A stretch of DNA of 64,000 nt from positions 1 to 64,000 of the forward strand of contig NZ_KB907453.1 of assembly GCF_000382045.1 (NCBI RefSeq), given 5' to 3'. This DNA comes from Variovorax atrisoli 110B. Lineage in GTDB: Bacteria; Pseudomonadota; Gammaproteobacteria; Burkholderiales; Burkholderiaceae_C. The notes beneath the pieces are model-generated. The model did not search any database and had not been told where the DNA came from. It saw only the letters and a program-made list of their open reading frames with translations. This document shows, piece after piece, positions 55,306 to 63,963 of the stretch. Position numbers and translations under genes: made by a program. Each line of letters starts with the position of its first letter. The first letter of the stretch is position 1.

Positions 55306-57174
55306 ATGACCGACGCTTTTGAAGCGCAGGGCGAGTTCGCGCCTGTGCAATCCGCTACCCACAACGAATTCACCGCCGCCGCGGACACCGTGTCCGAGGC
55401 GCCCATCCTCGAGGCGCTGGACGCCGCTGCCCCCGAGGCTGCCGCCGCCGAGGAGCCCGCTGCTCCCAACGGCTTCATCAAGCTGGGCCTCGCGCCCGAA
55501 CTGATCGCCGCCGTGGCCGACATGGGCTTCACCCAGCCCACCGCCGTGCAGGAAAAGGTCGTTCCCATTGCCATGGGCGACCAGGACGGCGCAGCCAAGT
55601 CGACGCGATTCGTCGACCTGATGGTCTCCAGCCAGACCGGCTCGGGCAAGACCGCGGCCTTCCTGCTGCCCGTGCTGCACACCCTCATCAAGCGCCAGGC
55701 AGAAGCCGAGGCCGCTGCCAGGGCCGAGTTCCAGCGCCTGGCCGAGGAAGCCGCCGCCCGCGGCGAAGCTCCTCCCAAGAAGCCGAAGCGCAAGGATCCG
55801 ACCAACGCCCGCCATTTCAAGGCGGCCACGCCCGGCGCCCTGGTGCTGTGCCCCACGCGCGAACTCGCGCAACAGGTCGCGCACGACGCCATCGAACTGG
55901 TTCGCCACTGCCGTGGCCTGCGCATTGCGAACGTGGTGGGCGGCATGCCCTACCAGCTCCAGATCGCCCGCCTGCAGAACGCCGACCTGGTGGTCGCCAC
56001 GCCGGGCCGCCTGCTCGACCTGCAGCGCTCGATGCAGATCAAGCTCGACCAAGTCAAGTTCCTGGTGGTCGACGAAGCTGACCGCATGCTCGACCTGGGC
56101 TTTGCCGACGACCTCGCCGAGATCAACCAGCTGACCATCGAGCGCCAGCAGACCATGATGTTCAGCGCCACCTTCGCGCCGCGCATCCAGCAGCTGGCTG
56201 CCCGCGTGATGCGCGAGCCGCAGCGCGTGACCATCGACAGCCCGCAGGAAAAGCACGCCAACATCAAGCAGGTACTGTTCTGGGCCGACAACGCCCAGCA
56301 CAAGCGCAAGCTGCTCGACCACTGGCTGCGCGACACCAGCATCAACCAGGCCATCGTGTTCGCCAGCACGCAGGTCGAGTGCGACGGCCTCGCCAACGAC
56401 CTGCAGCAGGATGGCTTCAGCGCCGTCGCGCTGCACGGCGCCCTGAGCCAGGGCCTGCGCAACCGCCGCCTGATGGCGCTGCGCAACGGCCAGGTGCAGA
56501 TCCTGGTTGCGACCGACGTGGCCGCGCGCGGCATCGACGTGCCGACCATCACCCACGTCTTCAACTTCGGCCTGCCGATGAAGGCGGAGGACTACACCCA
56601 CCGTATCGGCCGCACCGGCCGTGCGGGCCGCGACGGCATCGCCGTCACCTTCGCGGAGTTCCGCGATCGCCGCCGGATCATGGACATCGAGCACTACAGC
56701 CGCCAGCAGTTCAAGGCCGAGGTGATTCCGGGCATGGAGCCGCAGCAGCGCATGCCCCAATCGCGCCCCGACTTCGGCGGCCGCGGCCGTGAAGGCCAAT
56801 CGCGCGATCGCAAGTTTGGTGGTGGCGGTGGCGGCGGCTACCGTGGCGGCAATGGCGGCGGCTACGCCGGCGCCAGCGGCTTCAACGACCGCAACTCGCG
56901 CGGCCCGGGCGCTTCGGGTCCGCGCGGCGGCTATCAGGGCCAGAACGCCGGCTTCGGCGGCGGCCGTGACGAAGGTGGCAACGGCGGCGGCTACGGCCGC
57001 AAGCCGGGCTGGGGCGACAGCGCTCCGCGCGGCGGCCATGGTCACAGCGGCAGCGGCGGCGGCCGCGGCGACGGCGGCTTCGCGCCCCGCGGCAATGGCG
57101 CCGGCCATGGCGGCCCGGGCAAGGTGTTCGTGCCCCGCGACGCCCAGAAGCGCGCGTTCAAGCCCAGCCGCTGA
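55306..57174 (+). CDS. DEAD-box RNA helicase (RhlE-type) with RGG/glycine-rich tail
   Basis: 622 residues. Q motif region (about 57-82, 'GFIKLGLAPELIAAVADMGFTQPTAVQ'), Walker A SSQTGSGKT (108-116), DEAD at 256-259, 'SAT' and the final 'HRIGRTGRAGRDG'. An Ala/Glu/Lys-rich insert (about 125-175) splits motif I from motif Ia, which is unusual for RhlE. The last ~115 residues (from about 503) are Gly/Arg-rich with RGG-like repeats, probably for RNA binding. Likely roles: ribosome assembly and RNA decay. The Met at 55306 sits just before the family-like N-terminus. Confidence 0.93.
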   Translation: MTDAFEAQGEFAPVQSATHNEFTAAADTVSEAPILEALDAAAPEAAAAEEPAAPNGFIKLGLAPELIAAVADMGFTQPTAVQEKVVPIAMGDQDGAAKSTRFVDLMVSSQTGSGKTAAFLLPVLHTLIKRQAEAEAAARAEFQRLAEEAAARGEAPPKKPKRKDPTNARHFKAATPGALVLCPTRELAQQVAHDAIELVRHCRGLRIANVVGGMPYQLQIARLQNADLVVATPGRLLDLQRSMQIKLDQVKFLVVDEADRMLDLGFADDLAEINQLTIERQQTMMFSATFAPRIQQLAARVMREPQRVTIDSPQEKHANIKQVLFWADNAQHKRKLLDHWLRDTSINQAIVFASTQVECDGLANDLQQDGFSAVALHGALSQGLRNRRLMALRNGQVQILVATDVAARGIDVPTITHVFNFGLPMKAEDYTHRIGRTGRAGRDGIAVTFAEFRDRRRIMDIEHYSRQQFKAEVIPGMEPQQRMPQSRPDFGGRGREGQSRDRKFGGGGGGGYRGGNGGGYAGASGFNDRNSRGPGASGPRGGYQGQNAGFGGGRDEGGNGGGYGRKPGWGDSAPRGGHGHSGSGGGRGDGGFAPRGNGAGHGGPGKVFVPRDAQKRAFKPSR

Positions 57175-57219
57175 TCCCTTGGGGAACGCAGCCTGAGGGC
57201 CGCATCCCCCTTCATTGCG

Positions 57220-57252
57220 AAAGCCCGCGTTCTCACGAGCGCGGGCTTTTTT
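57220..57252 (+). terminator. Rho-independent terminator of the DEAD-box helicase gene
   Basis: AAAGCCCGCG (57220-57229) and CGCGGGCTTT (57240-57249) form a 10-bp stem with a 10-base loop and a T-run. Confidence 0.92.
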
Positions 57253-57403
57253 CATTTCGGACGCGTTCCGGGTTTCCGAGCACGCCGATGCCGTCGAGTT
57301 TGATTGACATCTGAATCGATGAAAAGTAATGTAATGACGCATCGCTTCCCCGGGGTCGTCTCTCGACTGCCGGTTCATCGACACCTGCTTTTCGACTTTC
57401 GAC

Positions 57404-58477
57404 ATGAAAATTGCGATTCTTGGGGGTGGTCATGGCGCCTACGCGGCTGCCGCGGACCTGTCTGAAACCGGCCATGAAGTGCGCCTGTGGCGCCGCGATG
57501 CCGCAGCGCTCCAGCCGCTGCTGCGTGCCGGCGCGATCACGCTCAAGGACGCCGACGGCTCGCGCGATGTGCCCATCGCGCTCGCCACCGCCGACATCGG
57601 CGCCGCCATGCAAGGCGCCGAACTGATCGTCATCCCGACCCCCGCCATCGCCCAGCACGACATCGCTCTTGCCATGGCGCCGCACCTGGTCGATGGCCAG
57701 GTCGTCTTCCTGCCGCCGGGCACCTTCGGCAGCTACGTGATGGCGCGCACCGTGAAGGACGCCGGCAGCCGTGCCGACGTCGCCTGGGCCGAAACCGGCA
57801 CCTTGCCCTATCTGGCGCGCAAGCACGGCGACCGCGAGGTCAACGTCACCATCCGCGCGATCCGCCTGCCGACCGGCGTCTATCCGGCCCGCAAGGAGGC
57901 GCAGGCGATCGAGGTGATCCGCAGGGCCTATCCGGCGGTGCATGGCTGCGGCGACGCGCTCTCTGGCGCGCTGATGAACGCAGGCCCCGTCATCCACCCG
58001 CCGCTGATGGTGATGAACGCCGCGCCGCTGCAGCACTTCGAGCGCTGGGACATCCACAACGAGGGCACGCAGCGCGCCGTGCGCGACGTGACCGACCGTC
58101 TCGACCAGGAGCGCATCGCAGTGCGCGAGGCCTTCGGGCAGGGCTCGCCGCACTATCCGCTGGCCGACCACTACAACAACGACCGCTGGATGTACGGCGA
58201 TGCGCACAAGAAGCTCGTCAAGTCGGGAGACTGGCGCGAGAACATCGACCTGCACACGCACCGCTACATCACCGAGGACACCGAGCTCGGCCTCGCCTTC
58301 CTCGCCTCCGCCGCGCGCCATGCGGGCGTGGATGCACCCATCGCGCACGGCCTGCTGGCCATCGTCGGCGGTTTCCTCGGGCGCGACCTGCGGCGCGGCC
58401 CCCGTACCTTCGAGAGCCTGGGCTTCGCCGGCCTGAGCACCGCGCAGCTCAAGCAGAGGCTCCACGATGGCGAATGA
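57404..58477 (+). CDS. Octopine/nopaline (opine) dehydrogenase-like oxidoreductase
   Basis: 357 residues. The N-terminal Rossmann domain has GGGHGAYAAA (about 7-16) and the all-helical C-terminal opine-dehydrogenase domain begins near 185 with 'GALMNAGPVIHPPLMVMNAA', followed by 'HFERWDIHNEG' and 'HRYITEDTELGL'. The 'HPP' pocket His and the family length support an NAD(P)-dependent dehydrogenase joining or splitting amino acid-keto acid imines, but the substrate is unknown. The stop overlaps the next gene by 11 bp. First of four overlapping genes. Confidence 0.82.
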   Translation: MKIAILGGGHGAYAAAADLSETGHEVRLWRRDAAALQPLLRAGAITLKDADGSRDVPIALATADIGAAMQGAELIVIPTPAIAQHDIALAMAPHLVDGQVVFLPPGTFGSYVMARTVKDAGSRADVAWAETGTLPYLARKHGDREVNVTIRAIRLPTGVYPARKEAQAIEVIRRAYPAVHGCGDALSGALMNAGPVIHPPLMVMNAAPLQHFERWDIHNEGTQRAVRDVTDRLDQERIAVREAFGQGSPHYPLADHYNNDRWMYGDAHKKLVKSGDWRENIDLHTHRYITEDTELGLAFLASAARHAGVDAPIAHGLLAIVGGFLGRDLRRGPRTFESLGFAGLSTAQLKQRLHDGE

Positions 58478-59474
58478 AACCGCCTCGCTGCCTCGCTTCG
58501 CGGCCGTGGGCGCGGGGCGCATGGGACGCGGCATCGCCATCGCGTTCGCCTATGCCGGCCACCGAATCTCGCTGATCGATCTGCGCCAGCGCACCGATGA
58601 AGCGTGGCAACGGCTGCGCGGCGAAGCGAAGGCGGAGATCGACGCCAGCCTCTCCGGGCTCGCGCAGCTCGGCGTTATCGACGAGTCGCAGATCGCCGAC
58701 ATCGCTGCGCGCGTCGATTTCGTCGATGCCGCCGCTGCCCCGCACGCACTGGCCGCGGCAGAGCTCGTGTTCGAGGGCGTGCCTGAAACCATGGAGGCCA
58801 AGCGCGATGCCTTCGAGCAGCTCAACCGCCATTGCCGCGACGACGCGATCCTCACCTCGACCACCAGCAGCATCCTGGTGACGCAGCTGGCGTCGCTGGT
58901 GCGGCTGCCGGGGCGCTTCCTCAACATGCACTGGCTCAACCCGGCGTACGTGATTCCGGTGGTCGAGCTCAGCTGCCATCCCGCTACCGATGCCGCAGTA
59001 CTCGCACGCACCAAGGCGCTGATGGAAGAAATCGGCAAGCTGCCCGTGGTCTGCGGTGCATCGCCCGGCTACATCGTCCCCCGCCTGCAGGCGCTGGTGA
59101 TGAACGAGGCCGCACGAATGATCGAGGAGGGCGCCGCCACCGCCGAGGAAATCGACAAGGCCACCCGCTACGGCCTGGGCCTGCGCTTCGCGGCACTGGG
59201 CGTGGTGGAGTTCATCGACTTCGGCGGCTGCGACATCCTGCATCACGCGAGCCGCGAGATGTCGGCGTCGCTCGACGCCGGCCGCTATACCGCGCCGGCC
59301 ATCGTCGGGAAGATGGTCGAAGAGGGGCGGCTCGGCCTCAAGAGCGGCAGCGGCTTCTACGAATACGAGGGCCGCGATGTCGCGGCCTACCGGCGCGACG
59401 TGCTCTCGCGCACGCTAGGCGAGCTGCGGCATGCAGGCCTGTGGCGCGCGCCCGCCGACCGGACATTGTCATGA
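58467..59474 (+). CDS. 3-hydroxyacyl-CoA dehydrogenase-like oxidoreductase
   Basis: 335 residues: NAD-binding GAGRMGRGIA (about 15-24), 'HWLNPAYVIPVVEL' (about 152-165) with the catalytic His of the family, and a C-terminal helical domain with 'YIVPRLQALVMNEAARMIEEGAATAEEIDKATRYGLGLRF'. It is slightly longer than 3-hydroxybutyryl-CoA dehydrogenase (~285). Enzymes of this shape also act on L-gulonate or carnitine, so the substrate need not be a CoA ester. Overlaps the genes on either side (11 bp and 4 bp). Confidence 0.85.
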   Translation: MANETASLPRFAAVGAGRMGRGIAIAFAYAGHRISLIDLRQRTDEAWQRLRGEAKAEIDASLSGLAQLGVIDESQIADIAARVDFVDAAAAPHALAAAELVFEGVPETMEAKRDAFEQLNRHCRDDAILTSTTSSILVTQLASLVRLPGRFLNMHWLNPAYVIPVVELSCHPATDAAVLARTKALMEEIGKLPVVCGASPGYIVPRLQALVMNEAARMIEEGAATAEEIDKATRYGLGLRFAALGVVEFIDFGGCDILHHASREMSASLDAGRYTAPAIVGKMVEEGRLGLKSGSGFYEYEGRDVAAYRRDVLSRTLGELRHAGLWRAPADRTLS

Positions 59475-60271
59475 GCACCATCCGCCGTGCATTTGCCGAC
59501 CTGTCGGTGGGGCAGGTGCACTACGCGGCGTGTGGCGACCCGGCGGCACCGCCCGTGCTGCTGCTGCATCAGTCGCCGCGCAGCTGGAACGAATACCGCG
59601 CGGTGCTGCCGCTGATCGGCGCGCGCCGCAGGGCCATCGCGATGGACACGGCCGGCTTCGGCGACTCCGCCGATGGTGGCGTGCCGGCAAGCATCGAGCA
59701 ATGGGCGCGCGTGGCCCGCGAACTGCTCGATGCGCTGGGCATCGAGAAGGCCGACGTGGTGGGCCATCACACCGGCGGCGTCATCGCGGTCGAGCTTGCA
59801 GCGGCGTTTCCGCAGCGCGTGCGCAGCCTGGTGTTGTCGTCCACGCCGTACACCGACGAGGCCTTTCGCAAGGCGCGAGCGCAGCGTCCGCCCATCGACG
59901 AGGTCGCGCCGAGCGAAGACGGCACGCATCTCGCCGCGCTCTGGCAGAAGCGCCAGGGCTTCTATCCGGCCGGCCGCCCCGAACTGCTCGAAGCCTTCGT
60001 GCTCGATGCATTGAAGGTCGCGCATGTCGAAGAAGGGCACCGTGCAGTGGCGTCGTACCGCATGGAAGAGCGCCTGGGCCGCATCGGGCAGCCCGTGCTG
60101 ATCGTGCGCGCGACCGACGATCCTTTCGCTGCTCCCCATGCCGCTGAACTGCAGCACCATCTTCCGCAGGCGCGCATCGTCGACATCGAAGGCGGCATGG
60201 TGCCGCTGCCCGATCAGATGCCCGAGGCCTTTGCCCGCACGGTGCTCGACTTCCTGGAGAACCTGCCTTGA
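59471..60271 (+). CDS. Alpha/beta-hydrolase-fold protein lacking the usual triad
   Basis: 266 residues with the alpha/beta-hydrolase layout: oxyanion-region 'LLHQSPRSW' (about 31-39), 'AMDTAGFGDSA' (57-67), and the elbow at 97-103. The elbow reads Gly98-His-His100-Thr-Gly102, so the nucleophile position is His instead of Ser/Asp/Cys. Near the C-terminus, where the catalytic His is expected, it reads 'GGMVPLPDQMPEAF' with no His. The acid-region 'RATDDPFAA' is retained. Activity may be lost or changed. ATG 59471 overlaps the previous stop. Confidence 0.8.
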   Translation: MSTIRRAFADLSVGQVHYAACGDPAAPPVLLLHQSPRSWNEYRAVLPLIGARRRAIAMDTAGFGDSADGGVPASIEQWARVARELLDALGIEKADVVGHHTGGVIAVELAAAFPQRVRSLVLSSTPYTDEAFRKARAQRPPIDEVAPSEDGTHLAALWQKRQGFYPAGRPELLEAFVLDALKVAHVEEGHRAVASYRMEERLGRIGQPVLIVRATDDPFAAPHAAELQHHLPQARIVDIEGGMVPLPDQMPEAFARTVLDFLENLP

Positions 60272-61152
60272 AAGCTGTGCGCATCCACGGATTCGATGCC
60301 GTGCCCGTGCTGGAGGAGGTCGCCGAGCCCATCGCGCAGCCCGGGCGCACCATCGTGCGCATGGAGGCTGCGACGGTCGGGCACATCGACCGCACCGTGT
60401 GGCGCGGCAGCTTCCTGCGGCATCCGCCATTGCCCTACACGCCGGGCGTGGAGGCCGCAGGGGTCGTCGTCGCGAGCGGGCGTTTCCAGGTGGGCCAGCG
60501 CGTCTGGCTGCGCGGAAGCGGCCTGGGCACGCTCTTCGACGGCACATGGTGCGAGCTGATCGATGCGCCCGACGAAGCGCTGGGCCTGTTGCCCGACGAC
60601 GTGCCGATGACCTTGGGTGCTGCCTTCTTCTCTCCGACGACATCCGCGTGGGTGGCGCTGCATGAAGTCGCGAAGCTGCAGGCGGGCGAACATGTGCTGG
60701 TGACTGGGGCGAGCGGCGCCGTCGGCTCGCTCGTGATGCAGCTTGCGCGCGATGCCGGCTGCGTCGCGATTGCGGTCGCTGCCGATGCGCAGCCGCCGGA
60801 AGCCGGCAGCGCCGATCTGCTCGTGGATACCGTGGGTGGAGATGTGCTCGCTCGAACGCTGCCTGCAGTGCGCCCGGGTGGCCGGGCAGTGCTGGTCGGC
60901 TACACGGCGGGCCCGACGCTGTCGCTCGACATCGCGCATTTCCTGCAGCGCGACGTGTCGCTGCTGCCCCTGAACATGTTCCGGCGCGAAGCGGAAGGCC
61001 GTGCGGCGGTTCCCGAGCTGCTGACACGGCTTGCCGATGGCCGCCTGCATCTTGAAGTGCGGCCCTTCGCACTGGCGGATGCCGCCGTCGCACTCGACTG
61101 GATCACCCAGCGCGGCCACCGCGGCCGCGCCGTTCTCGTGCCCCGCCTCTGA
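60268..61152 (+). CDS. Zinc-less MDR/quinone-oxidoreductase-like protein
   Basis: 294 residues, a short medium-chain dehydrogenase/reductase. A GroES-like N-terminal part ('MKAVRIHGFDAVPVLEEV', 'LPYTPGVEAAGVVVASG') is followed by a nucleotide-binding part with 'VLVTGASGAVGSLVMQLARDAG' (about 148-169). The Cys/His zinc ligands of alcohol dehydrogenases are absent, which fits NADPH:quinone or enone reductases. The start codon is TTG, overlapping the previous stop (TTGA), so it is translationally coupled. Last gene of the operon. Confidence 0.82.
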   Translation: MKAVRIHGFDAVPVLEEVAEPIAQPGRTIVRMEAATVGHIDRTVWRGSFLRHPPLPYTPGVEAAGVVVASGRFQVGQRVWLRGSGLGTLFDGTWCELIDAPDEALGLLPDDVPMTLGAAFFSPTTSAWVALHEVAKLQAGEHVLVTGASGAVGSLVMQLARDAGCVAIAVAADAQPPEAGSADLLVDTVGGDVLARTLPAVRPGGRAVLVGYTAGPTLSLDIAHFLQRDVSLLPLNMFRREAEGRAAVPELLTRLADGRLHLEVRPFALADAAVALDWITQRGHRGRAVLVPRL

Positions 61153-61170
61153 GCGGCGGAGCAGGCGCGC

Positions 61171-61647
61171 TCAGTCTTCTTCCGGCTCGTCGGCCGGCAG
61201 GCGCATGTGCAGGTCGATCATCTGCCGCAGCGTCTGCTTGAGCTCTTCCGCGCGGCGCAGCCCGAAGGGCTCCAGCACGCGCCGCTCGTGCTCGCGTGCA
61301 AGTTCCATCAGGTGCTCGACGGCCTTGAGCCCCTTGCGCGTGATGCGCACCAGCGTGATGCGGCGATCACTCTCGTGGGGCAGGCGCTCGACCTGTCCGC
61401 GTGCTTCCATGCGGTCCAGCAGCCGCGTCACCGTGGGCTGCTTCGTCACGGTGACCTGCGCGAGCTGGCCGATGCTGACCGGCTCGCTGCCCGCGAGCGA
61501 GGCCATCACGCGCCACTCCGACACGGAGAAGCCCTGCTGGCGCGCCACTTCGTGGAACTCCGAGGAGATCAGCTGGCTGGCCTGCGCGAGCAGCGCAGGC
61601 AGGTAGTCATCGACGAAGCGATGCGATTCGGCGGGTTGATCAGCCAT
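61171..61647 (-). CDS. MarR-family regulator
   Basis: 158 residues with a winged helix-turn-helix (about 50-115): 'SEWRVMASLAGSEPVSIGQLAQVTVTKQPTVTRLLDRMEARGQVERLPHESDRRITLVRITRKG', the classic MarR wing with Asp-Arg-Arg. Acidic C-terminus (Glu-Glu-Asp). Divergent from the indolepyruvate oxidoreductase gene across 144 bases, where a palindromic site overlaps the -35; it is the likely repressor responding to an aromatic ligand. Confidence 0.92.
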   Translation of the reverse strand: MADQPAESHRFVDDYLPALLAQASQLISSEFHEVARQQGFSVSEWRVMASLAGSEPVSIGQLAQVTVTKQPTVTRLLDRMEARGQVERLPHESDRRITLVRITRKGLKAVEHLMELAREHERRVLEPFGLRRAEELKQTLRQMIDLHMRLPADEPEED

Positions 61648-61700
61648 GAAGGCACCTCACAGTCGCCACGGGCACGCTGCTTGCATGTCTAGGGTAATTC

Positions 61701-61733
61701 ATGATTGTGGATACATTCATTTGTCAACATTAT
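61701..61733 (+). promoter_or_regulatory. Promoter of the iorA-like gene with overlapping MarR-type operator
   Basis: -35 TTGTGG (61705-61710), 17-base spacer, -10 CATTAT (61728-61733). A 20-base imperfect palindrome (61701-61720) with half-sites ATGATTGT and ACATTCAT, 14 of 20 positions symmetric, covers the -35, as expected for repression by the divergent MarR gene. Confidence 0.55.
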
Positions 61734-61791
61734 AGAAAGCACGATGCAACCTCCTGGTCGCATCGTCCCACGACAGACAACAAGGACCCCG

Positions 61792-63963
61792 ATGGCAGAG
61801 CGTTCATTCGTTGAAGAAGTCAAGAAACTGCGGCTTTCTGGTGGGGAAGTCTTCAGGGGTGAGGGCATTCTGGCCGTCACCAAGGCCCTTCTGGAGTCGG
61901 GAGTTTCCTATGTGGCCGGCTACCAGGGCGCACCCATCTCGCACCTGATGGACGTGCTTGCCGATGCGCAGGACATCCTCGCAGAGCAAGGCATCCGCTT
62001 CGAGAACAGCGCGAGCGAAGCCACCGCGGCCGCCACGCTCGCAGCCTCCGTCAACTACCCGCTGCGCGGTGCCGTCACCTTCAAGGCCACCGTGGGTACC
62101 AATGTGGCCTCCGACGCGCTGGCCAACCTGGCCTCGGGCGGCGTGACCGGTGGCGCGCTCATCATCGTGGGCGAGGACTATGGCGAAGGCTCGTCGATCA
62201 TGCAGGAACGCAGCCACGCCTTCGCAATGAAGTCGCAGATCTGGCTCCTCGATCCGCGGCCCAACCTGCCCAGCATCGTCGATGCGGTGAAGCAGGGCTT
62301 CGACCTCTCCGAAGCCAGCAACACGCCGGTGATGCTGCAACTGCGCATCCGCGCCTGCCACGTGCACGGCCACTTCGTCGCGGGCGACAACAAGCGCGCG
62401 AAGTTCACGCTGAAGGACGCGCTCGAGAACCCGCAGCGCGATGTCGGCCGCATCGTGCTGCCGCCTGCGAGCTTCGTGCACGAGCAGGAGAAGGTGAAGG
62501 ACCGCTGGCCCGCTGCCGTGCGCTTCATCGAGGAGCGCAAGCTCAACGAGTTCTTCTCGGAAGACGCCGACGACATCGGCATCATCGTGCAGGGCGGCAG
62601 CTACAACACGCTGGTGCGCGCCCTCGAACGCCTCGGCCTCGCGGACGTCTACGGCAACACCCAGGTGCCGCTGTACGTGATGAACGTCGCCTATCCCGTC
62701 ATCGAGAGCGAGGTGATCCGCTTCTGCGAAGGCAAGCGCGCGGTGCTCGTGGTGGAAGAGGGGCAGCCCAACTTCGTCGAGCAGAACCTCGCGACCATCC
62801 TGCGCCAGGCCGGGTCCTCCACGGTGCTGCACGGCAAGGACATGCTGCCGGTGGCCGGCGAATACACCGCCTCCGAGCTGCTCAAGGGCGCGCGCAGCTT
62901 CTGCGAGCGCTATGAACGCCTCGCGCCATTGCCGGTGCCCGCGCCCGTGCGCAAGGTGATCCCGCTGACCGAGGTCGCGGCCGAGCCTGCGCAGCCCGTC
63001 GCGCCGCTCGGCGAAGTGGTCCACGCCCGTCCGCCGGGCTTCTGCACCGGCTGCCCGGAGCGTCCCATCTTCAGTGCGATGAAGCTGGTCGAGCGCGAGC
63101 TCGGTCCGCACCACGTGAGTGCCGACATCGGCTGCCACCTGTTCTCCATCCTGCCGCCCTTCAACATCGGCAACACCACCATGGGCTACGGCCTCGGTGG
63201 GGCGGGTGCCGCTGCGCTCAATGCACCTGCAGGCAAGCGCGCGATCTCGATGATGGGAGACGGCGGCTTCTGGCACAACGGCCTGACCAGCGGCGTCGCC
63301 AACGCGGTCTTCAACAAGAGCGACAACCTCACCATCGTCGTCGACAACAACTACACCTCGGCCACCGGCGGGCAGGACATCCTCTCGTCGAACGCCGTCA
63401 ACAAGACGCGCAGCACGGGCCACGAGATCGAGAGCGCCGTGCGCGGCGTGGGCGTGAAGTGGGTGAAGACCATGCGCCGCACCTATGACATCGCCGGCAT
63501 GCGCGACGCGCTCAAGGAGGCGCTCACCACCAGGGAGAAGGGCCCGAAGGTGCTGATCGCGCAGTCGGAGTGCATGCTCAACAAGCAGCGCCGCGAGAAG
63601 CCGCTGGTGCGCAAAGCCATCGCCGACGGCAAGCGCATGGTGCGCGAGAAGTTCGGCGTCGACTCCGACACCTGCACCGGCGACCACTCCTGCATCCGCC
63701 TCTCGGGCTGCCCGTCGCTGTCGATCAAGCCCAACCCCGATCCGCTTCGCACCGACCCGGTCGCGGCCGTGCTCGACAGCTGCGTGGGCTGCGGCGTGTG
63801 CGGCGAGGTCTCGCACGCTGCCGTGCTGTGCCCCTCCTTCTACAAGGCGCAGATCGTGAGCAACCCCAGCCGCTGGGACCAGCTGCGCGAGCGCGTGCGC
63901 GCGGCCGTCATCGGCTGGATGCAGCGCGGCGAGGCTCGCCGCCGTCAAGCCTATGCCTTCTGA
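61792..63963 (+). CDS. iorA: Indolepyruvate:ferredoxin oxidoreductase-type, TPP/Fe-S subunit
   Basis: 723 residues. Pyruvate-ferredoxin-oxidoreductase-like domains: an N-terminal pyrimidine-binding part ('GYQGAPISHLMDVLADA', 'FENSASEATAAATLAAS'), CTGC at 418-421, the TPP site Gly489-Asp490-Gly491 with 'DNNYTSATGGQ', and a C-terminal Fe-S region with Cys628 and Cys664/667/670 ('CVGCGVC') for [4Fe-4S] clusters. Such enzymes convert aryl pyruvates or similar 2-oxo acids to aryl-acyl-CoA, reducing ferredoxin. AAGGAC precedes ATG 61792. The partner subunit is expected just past the window. Substrate not determined. Confidence 0.88.
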   Translation: MAERSFVEEVKKLRLSGGEVFRGEGILAVTKALLESGVSYVAGYQGAPISHLMDVLADAQDILAEQGIRFENSASEATAAATLAASVNYPLRGAVTFKATVGTNVASDALANLASGGVTGGALIIVGEDYGEGSSIMQERSHAFAMKSQIWLLDPRPNLPSIVDAVKQGFDLSEASNTPVMLQLRIRACHVHGHFVAGDNKRAKFTLKDALENPQRDVGRIVLPPASFVHEQEKVKDRWPAAVRFIEERKLNEFFSEDADDIGIIVQGGSYNTLVRALERLGLADVYGNTQVPLYVMNVAYPVIESEVIRFCEGKRAVLVVEEGQPNFVEQNLATILRQAGSSTVLHGKDMLPVAGEYTASELLKGARSFCERYERLAPLPVPAPVRKVIPLTEVAAEPAQPVAPLGEVVHARPPGFCTGCPERPIFSAMKLVERELGPHHVSADIGCHLFSILPPFNIGNTTMGYGLGGAGAAALNAPAGKRAISMMGDGGFWHNGLTSGVANAVFNKSDNLTIVVDNNYTSATGGQDILSSNAVNKTRSTGHEIESAVRGVGVKWVKTMRRTYDIAGMRDALKEALTTREKGPKVLIAQSECMLNKQRREKPLVRKAIADGKRMVREKFGVDSDTCTGDHSCIRLSGCPSLSIKPNPDPLRTDPVAAVLDSCVGCGVCGEVSHAAVLCPSFYKAQIVSNPSRWDQLRERVRAAVIGWMQRGEARRRQAYAF

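Noticed and set aside
57404..58477. Opine dehydrogenase as evidence of T-DNA or plasmid origin
   Set aside because: The family is widespread in bacteria and animals; base composition matches neighbours and no transfer borders, rep or virulence genes are present.
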